Counted from the stretch's first letter, positions 1 through 11,161 are shown. The stretch: 27,500 nucleotides of DNA from Paulinella micropora (GCA_019918135.1 WBZZ01006270.1:1-27500), one strand, 5' to 3'. Numbers and translations are program-made. Notes: generated from the letters alone by a model not told the origin.

Positions 1-432
1 CTGATACAGGAAGGACAATTAGAGAAATTGATTGGAGATAATAAATTCATTGAAAAGCAAATAGAGTCTCTCGAGGAAAAAAAAGAAAAAAATAATCAAG
101 AGATAAAAGTGTTGAAGAAACACATTAAAAAATTAAAACAAGCAAGAGCAGATGTTGTTGTTTCAAAGCAAGCAACAAAACAATCTTCATTCTTGATACA
201 AGAAATGACAAAATACAATAGTTGGATAAACAAAGGACTAAACATAAAGGCAGGAATAACAACCGCAAATGATATAACTGATGTTTTGATGTTGATTTCT
301 AAACGAAAGAAATTGGATGAAGCAATCTTATTCGTAAAACAAAAACAAAAGCAACAACTACAACTACAACTACAACAACATCAACATCAACAACTACAAA
401 TACAACAACAACAACCTATGTCCACGGAATGA
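1..432 (+). CDS. Partial reading frame: lysine-rich coiled coil with glutamine tail
   Basis: The frame is open from the first base and ends with TGA at 430-432, so the 5' part lies outside the window. The product is rich in K/E/Q/N: a charged heptad-like stretch (about residues 15-50, consistent with a coiled coil), a more ordinary segment, then a glutamine/leucine tail made of CAA/CTA repeats. No catalytic motif or membrane segment is visible and I do not recognise the family. AT-rich codon use differs sharply from the GC-rich genes right of 12,950. It may be the end of a host gene or of another transposon's first reading frame. No ATG is needed or visible near the edge. Confidence 0.5.
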   Translation: MIQEGQLEKLIGDNKFIEKQIESLEEKKEKNNQEIKVLKKHIKKLKQARADVVVSKQATKQSSFLIQEMTKYNSWINKGLNIKAGITTANDITDVLMLISKRKKLDEAILFVKQKQKQQLQLQLQQHQHQQLQIQQQQPMSTE

Positions 433-944
433 CCCCTTGGCAGGTAGGGTCTAAAACTAGCCTGTCCCTGATACTGTGTTTTCAAACACTAAATAACAAT
501 AATATTCAAAAAATGGGGTAAAAGCCCCTCTAATATCAAAATAAATTTTATCTTTTATGTTTTGATTTCCATTTTAGGTGTTTTTATTTTCGCTTTTAGG
601 TTTGGTGTTTCAGGTAATTCCTTTCCTTTTTCTTTCCTTCTTCCTTTTTGATTTCTATTTGATTTCTTAATTATTTCTTGTTTGTTTAAAAATGGTGATT
701 TGGGTCTTTTAGGACACTTTTCATAGAGGGCATTTTCTTGAAAATGACCCTATGAAAAGTGTAATCATCTTCTGGCTTCTTCCGTTATTTCTTCTCTTGC
801 CTGATTGTGATGAAAAAATAGACAGTTTTGCCAACTTTAGCAATACTTGAATGTGAGTGCTCTACATTTTCTTATTGGTCTTTCTCTGCATTTTCCACCC
901 TTTTGAGATGATGCCATAACATATATGTGATTTGACTGCTATCA
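433..944. other. AT-rich stretch without a gene
   Basis: T-rich sequence with pyrimidine tracts (about 618-660). No credible reading frame. The only structure I see is the imperfect inverted repeat at 714-762, listed separately. Confidence 0.6.
714..762. repeat. 49-bp imperfect inverted repeat
   Basis: Outer arms ACACTTTTCATAG and CTATGAAAAGTGT are exact reverse complements. Inner arms (GCATTTTC / GAAAATG) continue the stem after a small bulge and leave a loop of about 2 bases. It could be a hairpin remnant of a small transposon or an RNA 3'-end structure. No target duplication was found. Confidence 0.6.
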
Positions 945-1005
945 CTTTATGTATGTATGTATGTATGTATGTATGTATGTATTGTAATGTATGTACGTAT
1001 GTATG

Positions 1006-1036
<31 letters not shown>

Positions 1037-1070
1037 TGTAATGTATGTATGTATGTATGTATGTATGTTC
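945..1070. repeat. (TATG)n microsatellite
   Basis: About 120 bases of TATG/GTAT repeats with a few interruptions such as TAATG. Apparent peptide frames across it are meaningless. Confidence 0.95.
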
Positions 1071-1125
1071 AGGCTGCTTTGCGTCCTTTGGATTTTCCCT
1101 CATGGGACGAAGCTGTTTCTTCTTC

Positions 1126-1128
1126 TTC

Positions 1129-1210
<82 letters not shown>
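1126..1210. repeat. (ATT)n microsatellite, left flank of the SINE
   Basis: An almost pure ATT/TTA run directly before the tRNA-like head of the SINE. Confidence 0.95.
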
Positions 1211-1446
1211 CATTGGACACCGTGATAGCCCAGTGGTCAAGTTCTACCATCTGGGCCCTGTTGCCAGTTCGATTCCCGTCGGTGCCACCAGTATTTTCAT
1301 TGAACATACCGGTCCGTCTGGAAGTGTTGGAACTGCCCTTGCGGGGGTGTCATTAGAGCCTATCGTCAATTCTTCGTACTCCCCTCACGGGTGAGACGAT
1401 GGAGGCGCATGTGCAGATTTGCATCAGCCATTGACAGAGAAGCACT
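1211..1446 (+). mobile_element. tRNA-derived SINE, copy 1
   Basis: The head (1216-1290) resembles a tRNA gene. It has a box A-like TAGCCCAGTGG, a box B-like GTTCGATTCC, and a 7-bp acceptor-like stem (GACACCG with CGGTGCC, one mismatch) followed by ACCA. A non-tRNA body follows to about 1446, containing a GGGTGAGACGATGG stretch. The same sequence recurs inverted at 10510-10779, which shows that it is mobile. The 3' side runs straight into another ATT tract. Pol III transcription and LINE-dependent mobility are expected from the class, not shown here. Confidence 0.85.
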
Positions 1447-1459
1447 ATTATTATCATTA

Positions 1460-1502
<43 letters not shown>

Positions 1503-1582
1503 ATAATAATAATAATAATAATAATATATTCATCATCATCATCATCTTCATCTTCATCTTCATCATCATCATCATCATCTTC
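1447..1582. repeat. ATT/AAT run followed by CAT/TTC repeats
   Basis: A (TTA)n run switches to (AAT)n near 1500, making a local inverted repeat, and then becomes (CATCATCTT)n up to the Gypsy insertion point. The CATCTTCACC pattern resumes at 11401, the other side of the Gypsy element, so the element appears to have landed inside this microsatellite. Confidence 0.9.
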
Positions 1583-1587
1583 ACCAT

Positions 1588-1826
1588 TGTAGGCATCACG
1601 CCCCGGATAGCCGATAAAAAGTACCCTTTTCCTGGTGACAGGTGCACCAGCCTGTTTTTCAGTATTATTTGTCCGGATTGGACCTGATGCTATTTTATTC
1701 CTGGTCTGTTGCATTTTTCCTTTTCGGCTTCACTGAGCTAATACAACGAGACATCATTCTCATTCTTGAGGACTGTGTTTGGTTGTATTACCGACTTTTT
1801 ATTGAGCTATCATTGGGTGCATTACA
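1588..1826 (+). repeat. 5' LTR of the Gypsy-type element
   Basis: 239 bp, TGTA...TACA, matching 11162-11400 apart from about six substitutions (roughly 2.5% divergence by eye), with no length change. Confidence 0.92.
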
Positions 1827-1828
1827 TT

Positions 1829-1846
1829 TGGAGTCCACATCACTAG
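1829..1846 (+). promoter_or_regulatory. Putative primer binding site
   Basis: TGGAGTCCACATCACTAG begins two bases after the LTR. It starts with TGG, as expected for pairing to a tRNA CCA end. I cannot say which tRNA it is. Confidence 0.55.
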
Positions 1847-2617
1847 GGTGATTTCTTTCTTCGTTGCCACACATGCATCCAGAACGAATTTTGCTGACCT
1901 GTCTCACACGGGGACGTCAGACAAAAAAAAAAACAAATACTCCAACACATAATCCTCATAGTTCTTTTACAAAACAAATAATTTGATTGGTCTCAAGTAG
2001 GTGTCTCGTACCCTCTAGCCCAATCCATATCTGTGTGCTCACAAGGAGACATCAGATACAGACTCTCTGTCGTTCTTGCTGTTCTCACACAAGACCCAAG
2101 AAGAAGGAAATGGACAGAAGAGTGAAGAAACACACACAAAACACAAACAATCATAGGGACAGGAGCACAACACTCTACCCTTCTAGTTTGTGCATTTATC
2201 TGCATTATCTCACACATACGTTAAAGTATTTTTGCAAATCTCTGATCGTTCTCAAAAGTAGGTCTGAGAACCTATCCGACCGACTGTCGACTTCTCAAGG
2301 AGAGCTTCTCTAGCTTCTCTATTACTATCTGTGTGTAGGTTCTGGTGCCTCATACTAGATACAATATAGAAAAGAAGGAGGAGAAAGCAATTTGAGGAAG
2401 GACGACAAGAAATCTGAGAAAATCTGAGGGACTACTTCTCTCAAACAAAAACAAACGTACAAACACTGATATATAGAGGAAAGAGTATCGCACTCGACCA
2501 TCTCTCTAAGTTTCTCTCTTCACTAGTTAATCGACTGAAGGAGGAACAGAACTCTAACGAACGAAAACATAACATAGGAGCTGACACTGTCCTCCTGTTG
2601 TTTACTAATACGACACT
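1847..2617 (+). other. Untranslated leader of the Gypsy-type element
   Basis: About 770 bases between the primer site and the first ATG of the gag-like frame. Purine-rich stretches and short frames only; no gene recognised. Confidence 0.6.
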
Positions 2618-3809
2618 ATGTCAAAAGAGACTAGTGAGGTGAGTGAATATCTAGAACAAGAAGAAAAAATGCAAGAAGAAGGAGGAGGAGGATTGAATGA
2701 CGGAGGATACGAAGAAGAGGAAACAGGAGGAGGAGGAGAGGAAGAAGACAAAGAAGGAGAAGGAGGAGGAATGGAACAAACAGAGAGCACTGGGGTACAC
2801 AATATACCACCTGCCTCTACAGGAGGAGGAGGACGACAAACGATAAACTTGATTGAAGAGGGAGAGGTCTCAGAGGAGGATCAACGGTGGGTGAACGACC
2901 ACTACGACCTCCCTAAAACCGCCTTTGATATTGTGATGGAGGCAAACAAAGACACATATGTCTGAATCCCTCAGGATATGAGACGAGTGGGGAGTCGCAC
3001 CAAAAGAGATGTCTATATCCCACTCCTACTATGGCCGCAAGTCAATCATTCTCTAACTTTTGTCGGCATTGCACTCAGTGCACCCGAGCAAACTTACGCA
3101 ACTCATACCGCAATGCCCAACGTTTAGCGTAGTGAAGTCCAAGAACTTCCTCGAGACACAAGTGTTCGACACTACAGTTGGAAGCGTTGCTCCGGCAGCA
3201 GTTTCAAGAAGTTATGAGTGCATGCTCGAACTTGGACACAGTCACGGAGGCACACATGGCACAGGCAGGCGGGGTACCTGTTGGCGCGCAAGCCACGTAC
3301 ACAAGCCGAGTTGCTGGATGGAAGAGACAGAGAGAGCCAGACCTCAAGATCGCATGCTGGAGGTAGTTCGCGGGCCTGCCGTGTAAGGCAGAGATGGAGC
3401 GCAGAGACTGCTCTTTCAATCATGACAGGCAGAACCCAACAGCAAGGGCTGACTTTCTCAAAAAGGCGGGCGGTACTGAACCGGGCCTTTACCGACTGCT
3501 TCAAAATGCCACTCATACAGAAGGCTGGTATGCTAATCAGTGTGATGACGGCGAGCTAAGAGAGGCGATTATTGCATATGAAGAGGTTGGACAAGAAGCA
3601 GGAGGAGAGGGAGAGAAAAAAGAACAAACAAGCCCCTCAAAGGGAACGAGGAGGAGGAGGAGGAGGAGGACGAGGAGGAGGAGCGTGGAGAGTAGCATCG
3701 AGGTGGCAGGGAACCCCTCAGAGAGGAAGAGGAGGAGGTCGGGGATATAATCCTCATGGAGGAAGAGCTCTTCGAGCTCCAGCCCCCCACCTAGAGGACT
3801 AGGAGGCTC
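2618..3809 (+). pseudogene. Gag-like region, broken
   Basis: ATG at 2618 opens a 115-residue acidic, glycine-rich frame ending TGA 2963-2965. Coding-like sequence then continues in other frames: a segment containing NHDRQNPTARADFLKKAGG near 3415-3475 and a basic Arg/Gly-rich tail at about 3640-3780 that would suit nucleic-acid binding. No clear CCHC zinc knuckle is visible. Assignment as gag rests on position upstream of the protease and on composition. At least three frame interruptions are present, so no full capsid protein can be made. Confidence 0.55.
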
Positions 3810-3926
3810 ATGGGCAAGTTCCAACCCAAACTTCGGTCGAGGTCAGGCCTATAAACTGCCTCGGACACCGATCCGTCATCCTACCCAGACGAAACTGAAG
3901 GTAATCGATTCGAGGTGGTGGAATGA

Positions 3927-4943
3927 CTGGAGGAAGAAGAAGAGAGGAAGGAGAAAACTGTAAAGTTTAACCCTAAAGTTACAGTGTTTTCTACTGATGT
4001 TGTGCAGACTGGGCCAACACTTCCTCTCTGTGAGAGCAAAGACGTGGGTATACAGATGCTACAGCCCCAAGGTAGCTTCATACCCGTTCACACGTCACGA
4101 TTACCAATGATAACTGATGCAAATAGGAAGGCGAAACTAGCGATGGAGGCGAGGAAGCAAATGGCGGGCGCATTGCCTTGGCCAAGCAAGCAATCACGAA
4201 CTGACTCAATATCAACGATCGCGGCGGGCGGCGAGAAAAAAGACAATAAGTGCACTCAAGTGCCACAAGTCAATATCACTGACATAGTAAACGCACCGAT
4301 ACCGCTGAATAATAAAAACGTTAGTGAGTGGAAACAAGAGGAGAAAAAGGAGGAGATTAAAGACTTGGAGACAAGACTCCAAAATTTGGAACGCAAAGTT
4401 CTTGTTCTCGCAGCAAATATACACAGGCCCGATGCTTTGTGTTATACAGAACTTTATTGTGAAACTTTGAAAACCGTATTAAAAGTTGGTAATGATACGA
4501 TGGCGAATATTAATATTGTCGGCCGGAAGGTTTTTAATCGATACCGGGACTGGGTGGACGGAAATATGAAAAATTCGACGGGCACTCTGAAGGGAGTAAG
4601 TAGTCGGACAAATATCACTGGCATCATCACACTGACCTTTAAATTAAAATCCGCACGAGTATACCGCATGGACCATTATGTCGTCCCCGGTTACCACGGG
4701 TCAATATTACTGTCGTATGACCAATTGGCTACGATGGGGGCTGTGATTGATTGCGCCGCACGGCGAGTGATATATGGAGTAAAAAGAGGAGAGGAGAGTG
4801 ATATTGATCCCTTCAACGCTACTGACTCTTATGAAGCTTATGAGCTGAGTCTAGCGACGGATCACAAAAAGATGGCCATCGTACATGAGGCACTTGAGGT
4901 GTACGCTCACCCCCATGTCATAAGACCGGACGAGCTGTCCTGA
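3927..4943 (+). pseudogene. Retropepsin-like aspartic protease region
   Basis: An open frame follows a TGA near 3924 and ends with TGA at 4941-4943; no ATG lies near its start. Around 4493-4525 it reads VGNDTMANINIVG, where a retroviral-type protease would have the D-T/S-G-A motif followed by small and hydrophobic residues; the glycine is replaced by methionine. About 75 residues later, SILLSYDQLATMGAVIDCA resembles the conserved I-L-G-x-D-x-L...GAVID segment. The region upstream (Glu/Lys-rich, coiled-coil-like) may be the end of gag. The replaced active-site glycine and the TGA suggest an inactive enzyme. Confidence 0.6.
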
Positions 4944-5270
4944 CCGACAATTGGGAATCCCAAGTGTGCACTGTGACAGTTCCGACATGCCATTGGGACA
5001 AAAAGTTTATTGATGACTTAATTGAGAAGCGAAAGGAGGAGATAATATGTGTCATACAAAGAAGCCCGTCGTTGGCGAGATTCGCGGAAGGAGTAGGAGC
5101 AGATGTCCACATTACTAATGGATACTGTTTCCATGCGAAAGTAGGAGAAGAAAAAAGTGAGGCGTTTGTACCAAGGAGAACGGGGCGAATCCCGGACACT
5201 CCACCAGAAACTATTAAAAGTTTATTACTGATTTCTGGGGTGACGAGCCCACGTGGCCGCGTTCACTAAC
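4944..5270 (+). pseudogene. Protease-RT linker, shifted frame
   Basis: Coding-like sequence continues in a different frame (for example CHWDKKFIDDLIEKRKEE) and ends with TAA at 5268-5270. Linker sequence between protease and reverse transcriptase varies widely in Gypsy-type elements; no domain recognised. Confidence 0.5.
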
Positions 5271-5274
5271 TGAA

Positions 5275-7324
5275 GTGAAGAAATGCTTACGGACTTTATT
5301 TGAAAATAATAAGCCGTATACTATTATCCTGCCGTATAATAAGAAGGCGATATGGCCGCAGGAAATATTAAGGGACCGGCTTATTGATCATCCTATACCG
5401 GTACCCTCTCGCAAGCAACAGCTAGTGGTGGCTTGTCGTTTGGGAGCTCGTGAGCAGAGCAGTGCATACAAGCGGAAGCTCAGAGACCTCGACAAGTTGA
5501 AGTTGATACCGCAAGCATTCACATGCTTTGATGGTTTCTACACCCGTAAGGCTCCTTTGCAATACGCGAGACTTATTGACATGCTGGTGGAGCTCGGTAA
5601 AGATGATGAGCCGGACACGGTCACGTATGAAAAGACGGGCCTAGATGATGTCTCGGAAGAAGACTTAGGCTTGGAGGAGGACAGAGAACCCCTCAAGCAA
5701 CATAAGCAGATGTCTGATGAAGATTTTCAAGCGGCGGCGTGGAAAATATTGGAAGAAGGAGTAGGCACGGAGAAGGAGAAGGAGCTTTTAAAAGCCAAAT
5801 TGGAGGCGAACAAAGAAATTTTTGACCCTCCATATGCAGGTGGTGTCAAGCCTGAGGACTTCACAGCGGTTATTTACAAAATACCGGGTGCGGAGCCGTC
5901 GCCGGCACCACGAAGGGCGAACTTGAGTATACATGAGGCGAAAATAGCGGAGGAGCTAGCAAGACAGCTGCTCAATGAGGATCTTATTGAGAGATCAACA
6001 TCTCCAATAGTCTCACAGCCGAGAATAGTGCCGAAGCCAGGAGGAGAATGGCGCCTGACAGTTAACTATGCTCGTGTTAACAAGGTGCTGGAGGAAGAGA
6101 GAAATCCTCTCCCGACATTAGAAGAAGGAAGAAGAGTACTGCGGAATGCAAAATTCTATTCGGTCTTTGACCTTAAGAACGGCTTCTGGCAGATACCACT
6201 GGAGGAAAAGTCCAGATGGCTGACGGCGTTTGTGGTGGATATGGAGATATACCAATGGAAAGTGCTTCCGATGGGTCTCAAGCAAGCCCCAGGACTCTTT
6301 CAGAAGGCGATGCAGAAGATGCTAAGCAGTCAGTACGATGATCTGACAGACGGAGGATTTATGAGAAGGAGGGGACAGAAAGCGGGAGAATATGCATTTT
6401 GCTATATCGATGACATTATCGTACACTCTAACACAATGTAGGAGCATATCGATCATCTGTCCGATATATTCAGGCGCATCGGAGCTTTTGGCCTGAAGTG
6501 CAATCTAAAGAAGTGTCAACTTGCCAAGACGAGTGCGACATACTTAGGGTACGAGATCTCTCATAACCGAGTCTCGATATCCAAAGAGAAGAGGGAGGAA
6601 ATTATGAATCGACCGATACCGAAGAACCGCACTGAATTGCACTCATTCCTTGCGATGGCGCAATACTGTAGCCAGTCTATACCCGATTGGGGTGCAACAC
6701 GGGCTAAGTTGGAGAAAATGATAGATTTTGGAGACTTTGAGAAGTGGGGCGAAGAGGCTTTGCAAGCGTTTCATGCGCTCAAAGACCTCATTTACAAAGA
6801 CCCGAAAGACGGAGGACTGGTGTTAACGATGCCCGACTTTACGAAACAATTCGTAGTCGATACAGACGCATCTAAGTTTGCGATTGGGGCTGTATTACAA
6901 CAAGAGGATGAGGAGAAGAAATTACGCCCAATCATGTTTATTAGTAGGAAGTTGTGTGCGGCGGAGAGAAACTATTGCACAAGGCAAAGAGAGGCGTTGG
7001 CGGTAGTATGGGCCCTCAAGAGGCTCAGAGAGTATTTGTGGGGAGGACCTCAATTTACTTTCAGAACTGATCCATCATAACCTGTTATGGTTGATGAATC
7101 ATGAACAGACGGGACGGCTGGCGCGGTGGCAAACGTTCTTGTCTTGTTTCGATTTCACAATGGTCCATCTACCGGGAAAGCGAAATGTGGTCGCTGATAG
7201 CCTCTCTAGGCTAGAGTTTGACTCAGAAGTATCGGCGTTGGTGTCCACGGTGGAGATGGAAGACTTGTCCACTGACAAGGTGTATGAGGTCAGCCACATT
7301 GAGACGATGGGGATGGCGAGTTGA
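5275..7324 (+). pseudogene. Gypsy-type reverse transcriptase and RNase H
   Basis: RT motifs appear in order: RIVPKPGGEWRLTVNY (about 6022-6070), YSVFDLKNGFWQIPL (about 6158-6205), VLPMGLKQAPGLFQKAM (about 6260-6310) and the catalytic YIDDIIVH (about 6405-6430). An in-frame TAG at 6439-6441 follows the catalytic site at once, and the frame then continues with YLGYEIS. RNase H follows with VVDTDASKFAIGAVLQQ (about 6855-6905). TAA at 7078-7080 marks a frame change inside RNase H, after which RTD... continues as NHEQTGRLARWQ and HLPGKRNVVADSLSR up to a TGA at 7322-7324. The enzyme would copy element RNA into DNA; these breaks make it inactive as written. Confidence 0.9.
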
Positions 7325-8981
7325 GTCCGATATGACCGCACGGGTCTACGGTACAGTCCACAAGGCCCGGATCACGGGATATGTTGTGAGCTACATACCC
7401 AGGAGGACGCTGAGTGGTCGTATGAGGTATATGAGAATGCGAAGGCGAACATAAGAGAGGAAGAGGAGACGCAGGAAGTTTATGCGAAGCCTCCTCAAGA
7501 GCGGAGAAGTGACCTAGACGATGACCCGGAGAGGATCGGGGTAGGGCTAGAAGATGGTACTATCCATATAGCCTCGCCTAGCGCATGGAGGCAACAACAG
7601 GCTCAAGATCCGGAGTTTAAGGAACTCATACAGTTGTATCAGAGCCCGGATGAGCTAAAGATGACGAAAGCGATCAAATATCAGATGAAGGAGATGGGAT
7701 GGAGAGATGGTCTACTGTGGTACAAGGGCCTTCACGGTCGCTATGCGTCACGGCCGGACAAATGGACCCTTTGGGTACCGGAGAGTCTGAGACGATTTAT
7801 ATTTGTGTCGCAGCCCACAATTGCCCACTTTTGGCGCATCCGGGTCGACAACGAACTCACATGTTCGTAGCGAGGCGATTCTGGTGGAAGAAGATGAAGG
7901 AGGAGATAGATCAGGCGGTGGATGCGTGCATCCCGTGCAAGATAAACAAAACACCACTGAAGGCAAATTTTGGCCTGATCGGCGAATTTCCTCTTCATGC
8001 GGGGATGTTTGAGTTTATACACATTGATCATGTGGGACCTTTCCCAGAATCGAAGGAAGGTTACAAATACCTCCTTACGGCTATTGACAGAGCCACCAAT
8101 TATGTGTGGATCATCCCTGTCAAAGACGTTACCAGCAAGACGACGGCCGAGGCGCTGATCGATAGGATCATCTCACAGATCGAAGTACCAAGAAAGATAT
8201 GTTCTGATCGAGGCTCGGACTTCAATAACGAGGTCATCGACAAACTATCTAAGTACTACGGGATGAAATGGCAATACGTTACTGCCTATAACCCGCGAGC
8301 AAATGGGAAAATCGAGCGGGGACACAGACCCCTCAAAGCATCGCTAAAGATGTATTGCACGAAGAAGGAGAATCAAAGAGCATGGGTCGAGGCAGCACCA
8401 TCATTTGCGTTTGCAATGAACTGTCTACCCTCTACGGCGTTAGGAGGCTCGAAGAGCTCAATCTCGCCATATCAGTTAGTATATGGGCGTGAGCCTGATA
8501 TCCCAACTTCGCTCCTTCACCCAAAAGACACTTGGGCGGATGCGGACGAGTTGTTTGGGATGAGACTTAGAGTGAAGATGGAGGCGGAGCAAATAGTCAG
8601 AGTGCATAGAGAGGCGGAGCGCCGAAAGACTGATGCTGAAGGGGTGCGACAAGCGCACTTGGATCAGATCAAATTCCAGGTCGGGGATATTGTACTATTG
8701 TACCATCCTCAGGTCCCGAAGGGAGTCAGCTCTAAGCTGTTCATTCATTGGAAAGGACCTTATCAAATCATGGAACAGACGGGACCTCTGAACTACAAGA
8801 TCAGGGGTAGAGGGAGGGTGCAAATGTACGAAGGCTGATTAAGTATGATCCCTTCTTACTGGAAGATGAATCCGTTGAGGAGGCGTTAAAACGGATGAAA
8901 GATGATTTCAAAGAGGTGCCGCCCATCCACAAGGAGGCTGGCATAGATCAAGAGGATGCTTATCGGGCACCGATAGCATGA
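7325..8981 (+). pseudogene. Gypsy-type integrase region
   Basis: A linker (7325 to about 7790) leads into an HHCC-type zinc segment read across a frame change near 7800; the cysteine pair is CIPC at about 7928-7940. The DDE catalytic core has the first Asp in FIHIDHVGPFPESKEGY (about 8014-8060), the second in CSDRGSDFNNEV (about 8202-8235) and the Glu in NGKIERGHRPLKASLKM (about 8303-8352). A C-terminal segment (VGDIVLLYHPQVPKG, then WKGPYQIMEQTGPLNYKI) resembles the integrase SH3-like/GPY-F module. The first stop is TGA at 8836-8838; coding-like sequence runs on in another frame to TGA 8979-8981. Confidence 0.88.
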
Positions 8982-9738
8982 GAAGGAGGAGAGTGAAGTT
9001 GACAATAACGAGAAGACTGACCGCATAAGCGCGGTGGGAACTCAGTCTAAGTCTCCACGGGAGCACAGCGGAAAGAAGGAGAAGATCACAGAGGCGCAGC
9101 TAAGGAGAGCGCGAAATGATCTTATCAACGACCAACCGAGGAAGGCGATGAGGTCGATGAGATCAAAGGATGTCCACCAGGAGGATGAGGAGATTGACAC
9201 TGACCCAAATGAGGGCAACGTCGAGATTGTCCATGAGCGATGGAAGGAAGGTGACGCAATAGCAACCATCGCATGGGTGAAAGACGCTTTTTATCTTATG
9301 AGACCAGCAGAACAACATGTTGCTGATGACACTCTCTCAGACTTATACTTAATGCGGGTCGTGGCAGTTCCACGAAAAATGCGTGTCACACGGACACTCA
9401 ACATATCATCAGCCGCAAAAATAGTACAACCGATATTCCAGTTCTGGAGAACTATGGACCCGGTCGAGGATCCAAAGGCAAGACATTATCTGCCAGTATA
9501 TAAAGACGCAAAAAGTCTCGAGACATGGGATGATACAATTACTCCCAGAGACAAGGATTACACTGCGTGGACCATTCAGACACTGCCAAGAGGAGTGCTT
9601 GACGTCCCTTTTGACTTATCGCTGGGCGGAATCCCTAACAAGATCTGGGACATTCTCGAACAGTCGAAGTTCGATTTAACTTTTGTTGGTTGCCCTCCAC
9701 CAGGCAAAGAAATCCGAGCCAGAAGACGAAGGCAGTAA
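8977..9738 (+). CDS. Extra 3' reading frame of the Gypsy-type element, function unknown
   Basis: Open from just after a TAG at 8974-8976 to TAA 9736-9738, about 250 codons without a break, unlike the rest of the element. There is no ATG near its start, so it may be the polyprotein's C terminus reached by a frame change or a separately expressed protein. Charged N-terminal half, then a compact domain with WVKDAFYLMRPAEQ, PIFQFWRTMDP and ARHYLPVYKDAK, and a basic C-terminal tail (RARRRRQ). The domain vaguely resembles a chromatin-reader or BAH-like fold, but I cannot assign it. No signal peptide or membrane segment argues for an envelope protein. Confidence 0.55.
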   Translation, partial: HEKEESEVDNNEKTDRISAVGTQSKSPREHSGKKEKITEAQLRRARNDLINDQPRKAMRSMRSKDVHQEDEEIDTDPNEGNVEIVHERWKEGDAIATIAWVKDAFYLMRPAEQHVADDTLSDLYLMRVVAVPRKMRVTRTLNISSAAKIVQPIFQFWRTMDPVEDPKARHYLPVYKDAKSLETWDDTITPRDKDYTAWTIQTLPRGVLDVPFDLSLGGIPNKIWDILEQSKFDLTFVGCPPPGKEIRARRRRQ

Positions 9739-10421
9739 CAAAGAAACTATTTTTCTTTATGCGTCTCAAATAAACTGATTGATTGCCCACGGCGTATCAT
9801 GATTTGATCATGCATCATCAGTTATTATTATGAATATTAAAATGACTCAGTGATATAACTTGGCATTCGATCGCAACATACGAGTGCGAAAGGTCGATCG
9901 ACAATGATACTACACCGTAGACGGGGATCGCTAGTGTATTGAGCGATGGTGTTCCCGGGTATGACCCTCTTACAAGTCCTGGGATGATGTTCTCGAAAAA
10001 TGAAAAGTTCTCTGAACTTCCATTAAATTATTTTTTACGATACATAATATACTGTCGTACCTGTGCACGGTCAGTCTCTACTTGTGTCGGTATATCGCAG
10101 GGTTGGGTACATACACCCCGACTTCGGATATAGTTATTAGGACTGGCACCCTAGTACTATATTATAGGATATCCGCTTTAGACAAGGGTATGTCATTAAA
10201 AAGACCATGTATTTACCGTCGGATCTTCGTGTGGAGAATAGTGTATCTCCTGCCAATTGCTGAGCCAAAAGGCCATGTGCATCCAGTCCTCCATTCCATA
10301 AGGAAAGTCTCCACACCAATCGGTGGAATAAAGGAAGTGACGGCATAGAACATTACTCTAGGAGCTTTATACCAATCAGCCCATGGAAAGGACCGATGGC
10401 CTATGTGCTCCTTCGTGTGGA

Positions 10422-10423
<2 letters not shown>
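9739..10423 (+). other. 3' untranslated part of the Gypsy-type element
   Basis: AATAAA at 9766-9771 lies just after the last frame. No gene is seen from there to the SINE. Short open stretches are AT-rich and lack any motif. Confidence 0.55.

Positions 10424-10509
<86 letters not shown>
10424..10509. repeat. (AAT)n microsatellite
   Basis: A nearly pure AAT run flanking the 3' side of SINE copy 2. Confidence 0.95.
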
Positions 10510-10776
10510 GTGCTTCTCTGTCAATGGCTGATGCATTTCTGCACATGCGCCTCCATCGTCTCACCCGTGAGGGGAGTACGAAGAATTGACGATAAGCTCT
10601 AATGACACCCCGCAAGGGCAGTTCCAACACTTCCAGACGGGCCGGTATGTTCAATGAAAATACTGGTCCAGAAATAGACCGGTATGTTCAATGAAAATAC
10701 TGGTGGCACCGACGGGAATCGAACTGGCGACAGGGCCCAGATGGTAGAACTTGACCACTGGGCTATCACGGTGTCC

Positions 10777-10779
<3 letters not shown>
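10510..10779 (-). mobile_element. tRNA-derived SINE, copy 2 (inverted)
   Basis: Reverse complement of 1211-1446 with few changes. The tRNA-like head lies at 10702-10776 (minus strand). It contains an extra tandem duplication: a 25-bp block at 10642-10666 is repeated at 10679-10703 with a 12-bp spacer. Like copy 1 it is bracketed by ATT/AAT runs. It sits inside the Gypsy-type element, so it inserted later than that element. Confidence 0.85.

Positions 10780-10855
<76 letters not shown>
10780..10855. repeat. (AAT)n microsatellite
   Basis: An AAT run abutting the head side of SINE copy 2. Confidence 0.95.
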
Positions 10856-11150
10856 TAGTGAAGAAGAAGAAGATCAAGGGGGGAATACGGCACCACGTTG
10901 CTTATATTTTTAATGGTAATATATTTGTTCTTGACATACTGCCGAAAAAAAAAAGAAAAAAAAAGAAGTTGAGGGGAGGAGTTCAAAATTTACAAGAACG
11001 GCTAGAGAATCCACTTTGACGTGCCGTATGAGGATATATCTATCGTATTTTAGCGTCTATCCGTGGGTCGATGCGCTGTGTGGCATGACTCCATAGCGCA
11101 GAAAGAAATCAGAAATTGTATGACGAAAATGTTATTTCCATCATAAAATC

Positions 11151-11158
11151 GGGAGGGG
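11151..11158 (+). promoter_or_regulatory. Polypurine tract of the Gypsy-type element
   Basis: GGGAGGGG three bases before the 3' LTR, the expected place and composition for plus-strand priming. Confidence 0.65.
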
Positions 11159-11161
11159 TAC

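Noticed and set aside
1216..1290. A functional tRNA gene
   Set aside because: The T-stem and anticodon arm pair poorly, the unit continues into a SINE body and recurs as a repeat.
942..1714. Long peptide frames of Ile, Leu, Asn, Tyr or Met-Tyr-Val-Cys repeats on both strands
   Set aside because: They are translations of TATG and ATT microsatellites and of the SINE; no independent coding evidence.
2605..2839. Serine/proline-rich minus-strand frames opposite gag
   Set aside because: Produced by the GGA/GAA-rich coding strand; no independent support.
10213..11019. Poly-Asn, poly-Tyr and poly-Ile frames around the second SINE
   Set aside because: Same cause: AAT repeats and SINE sequence.
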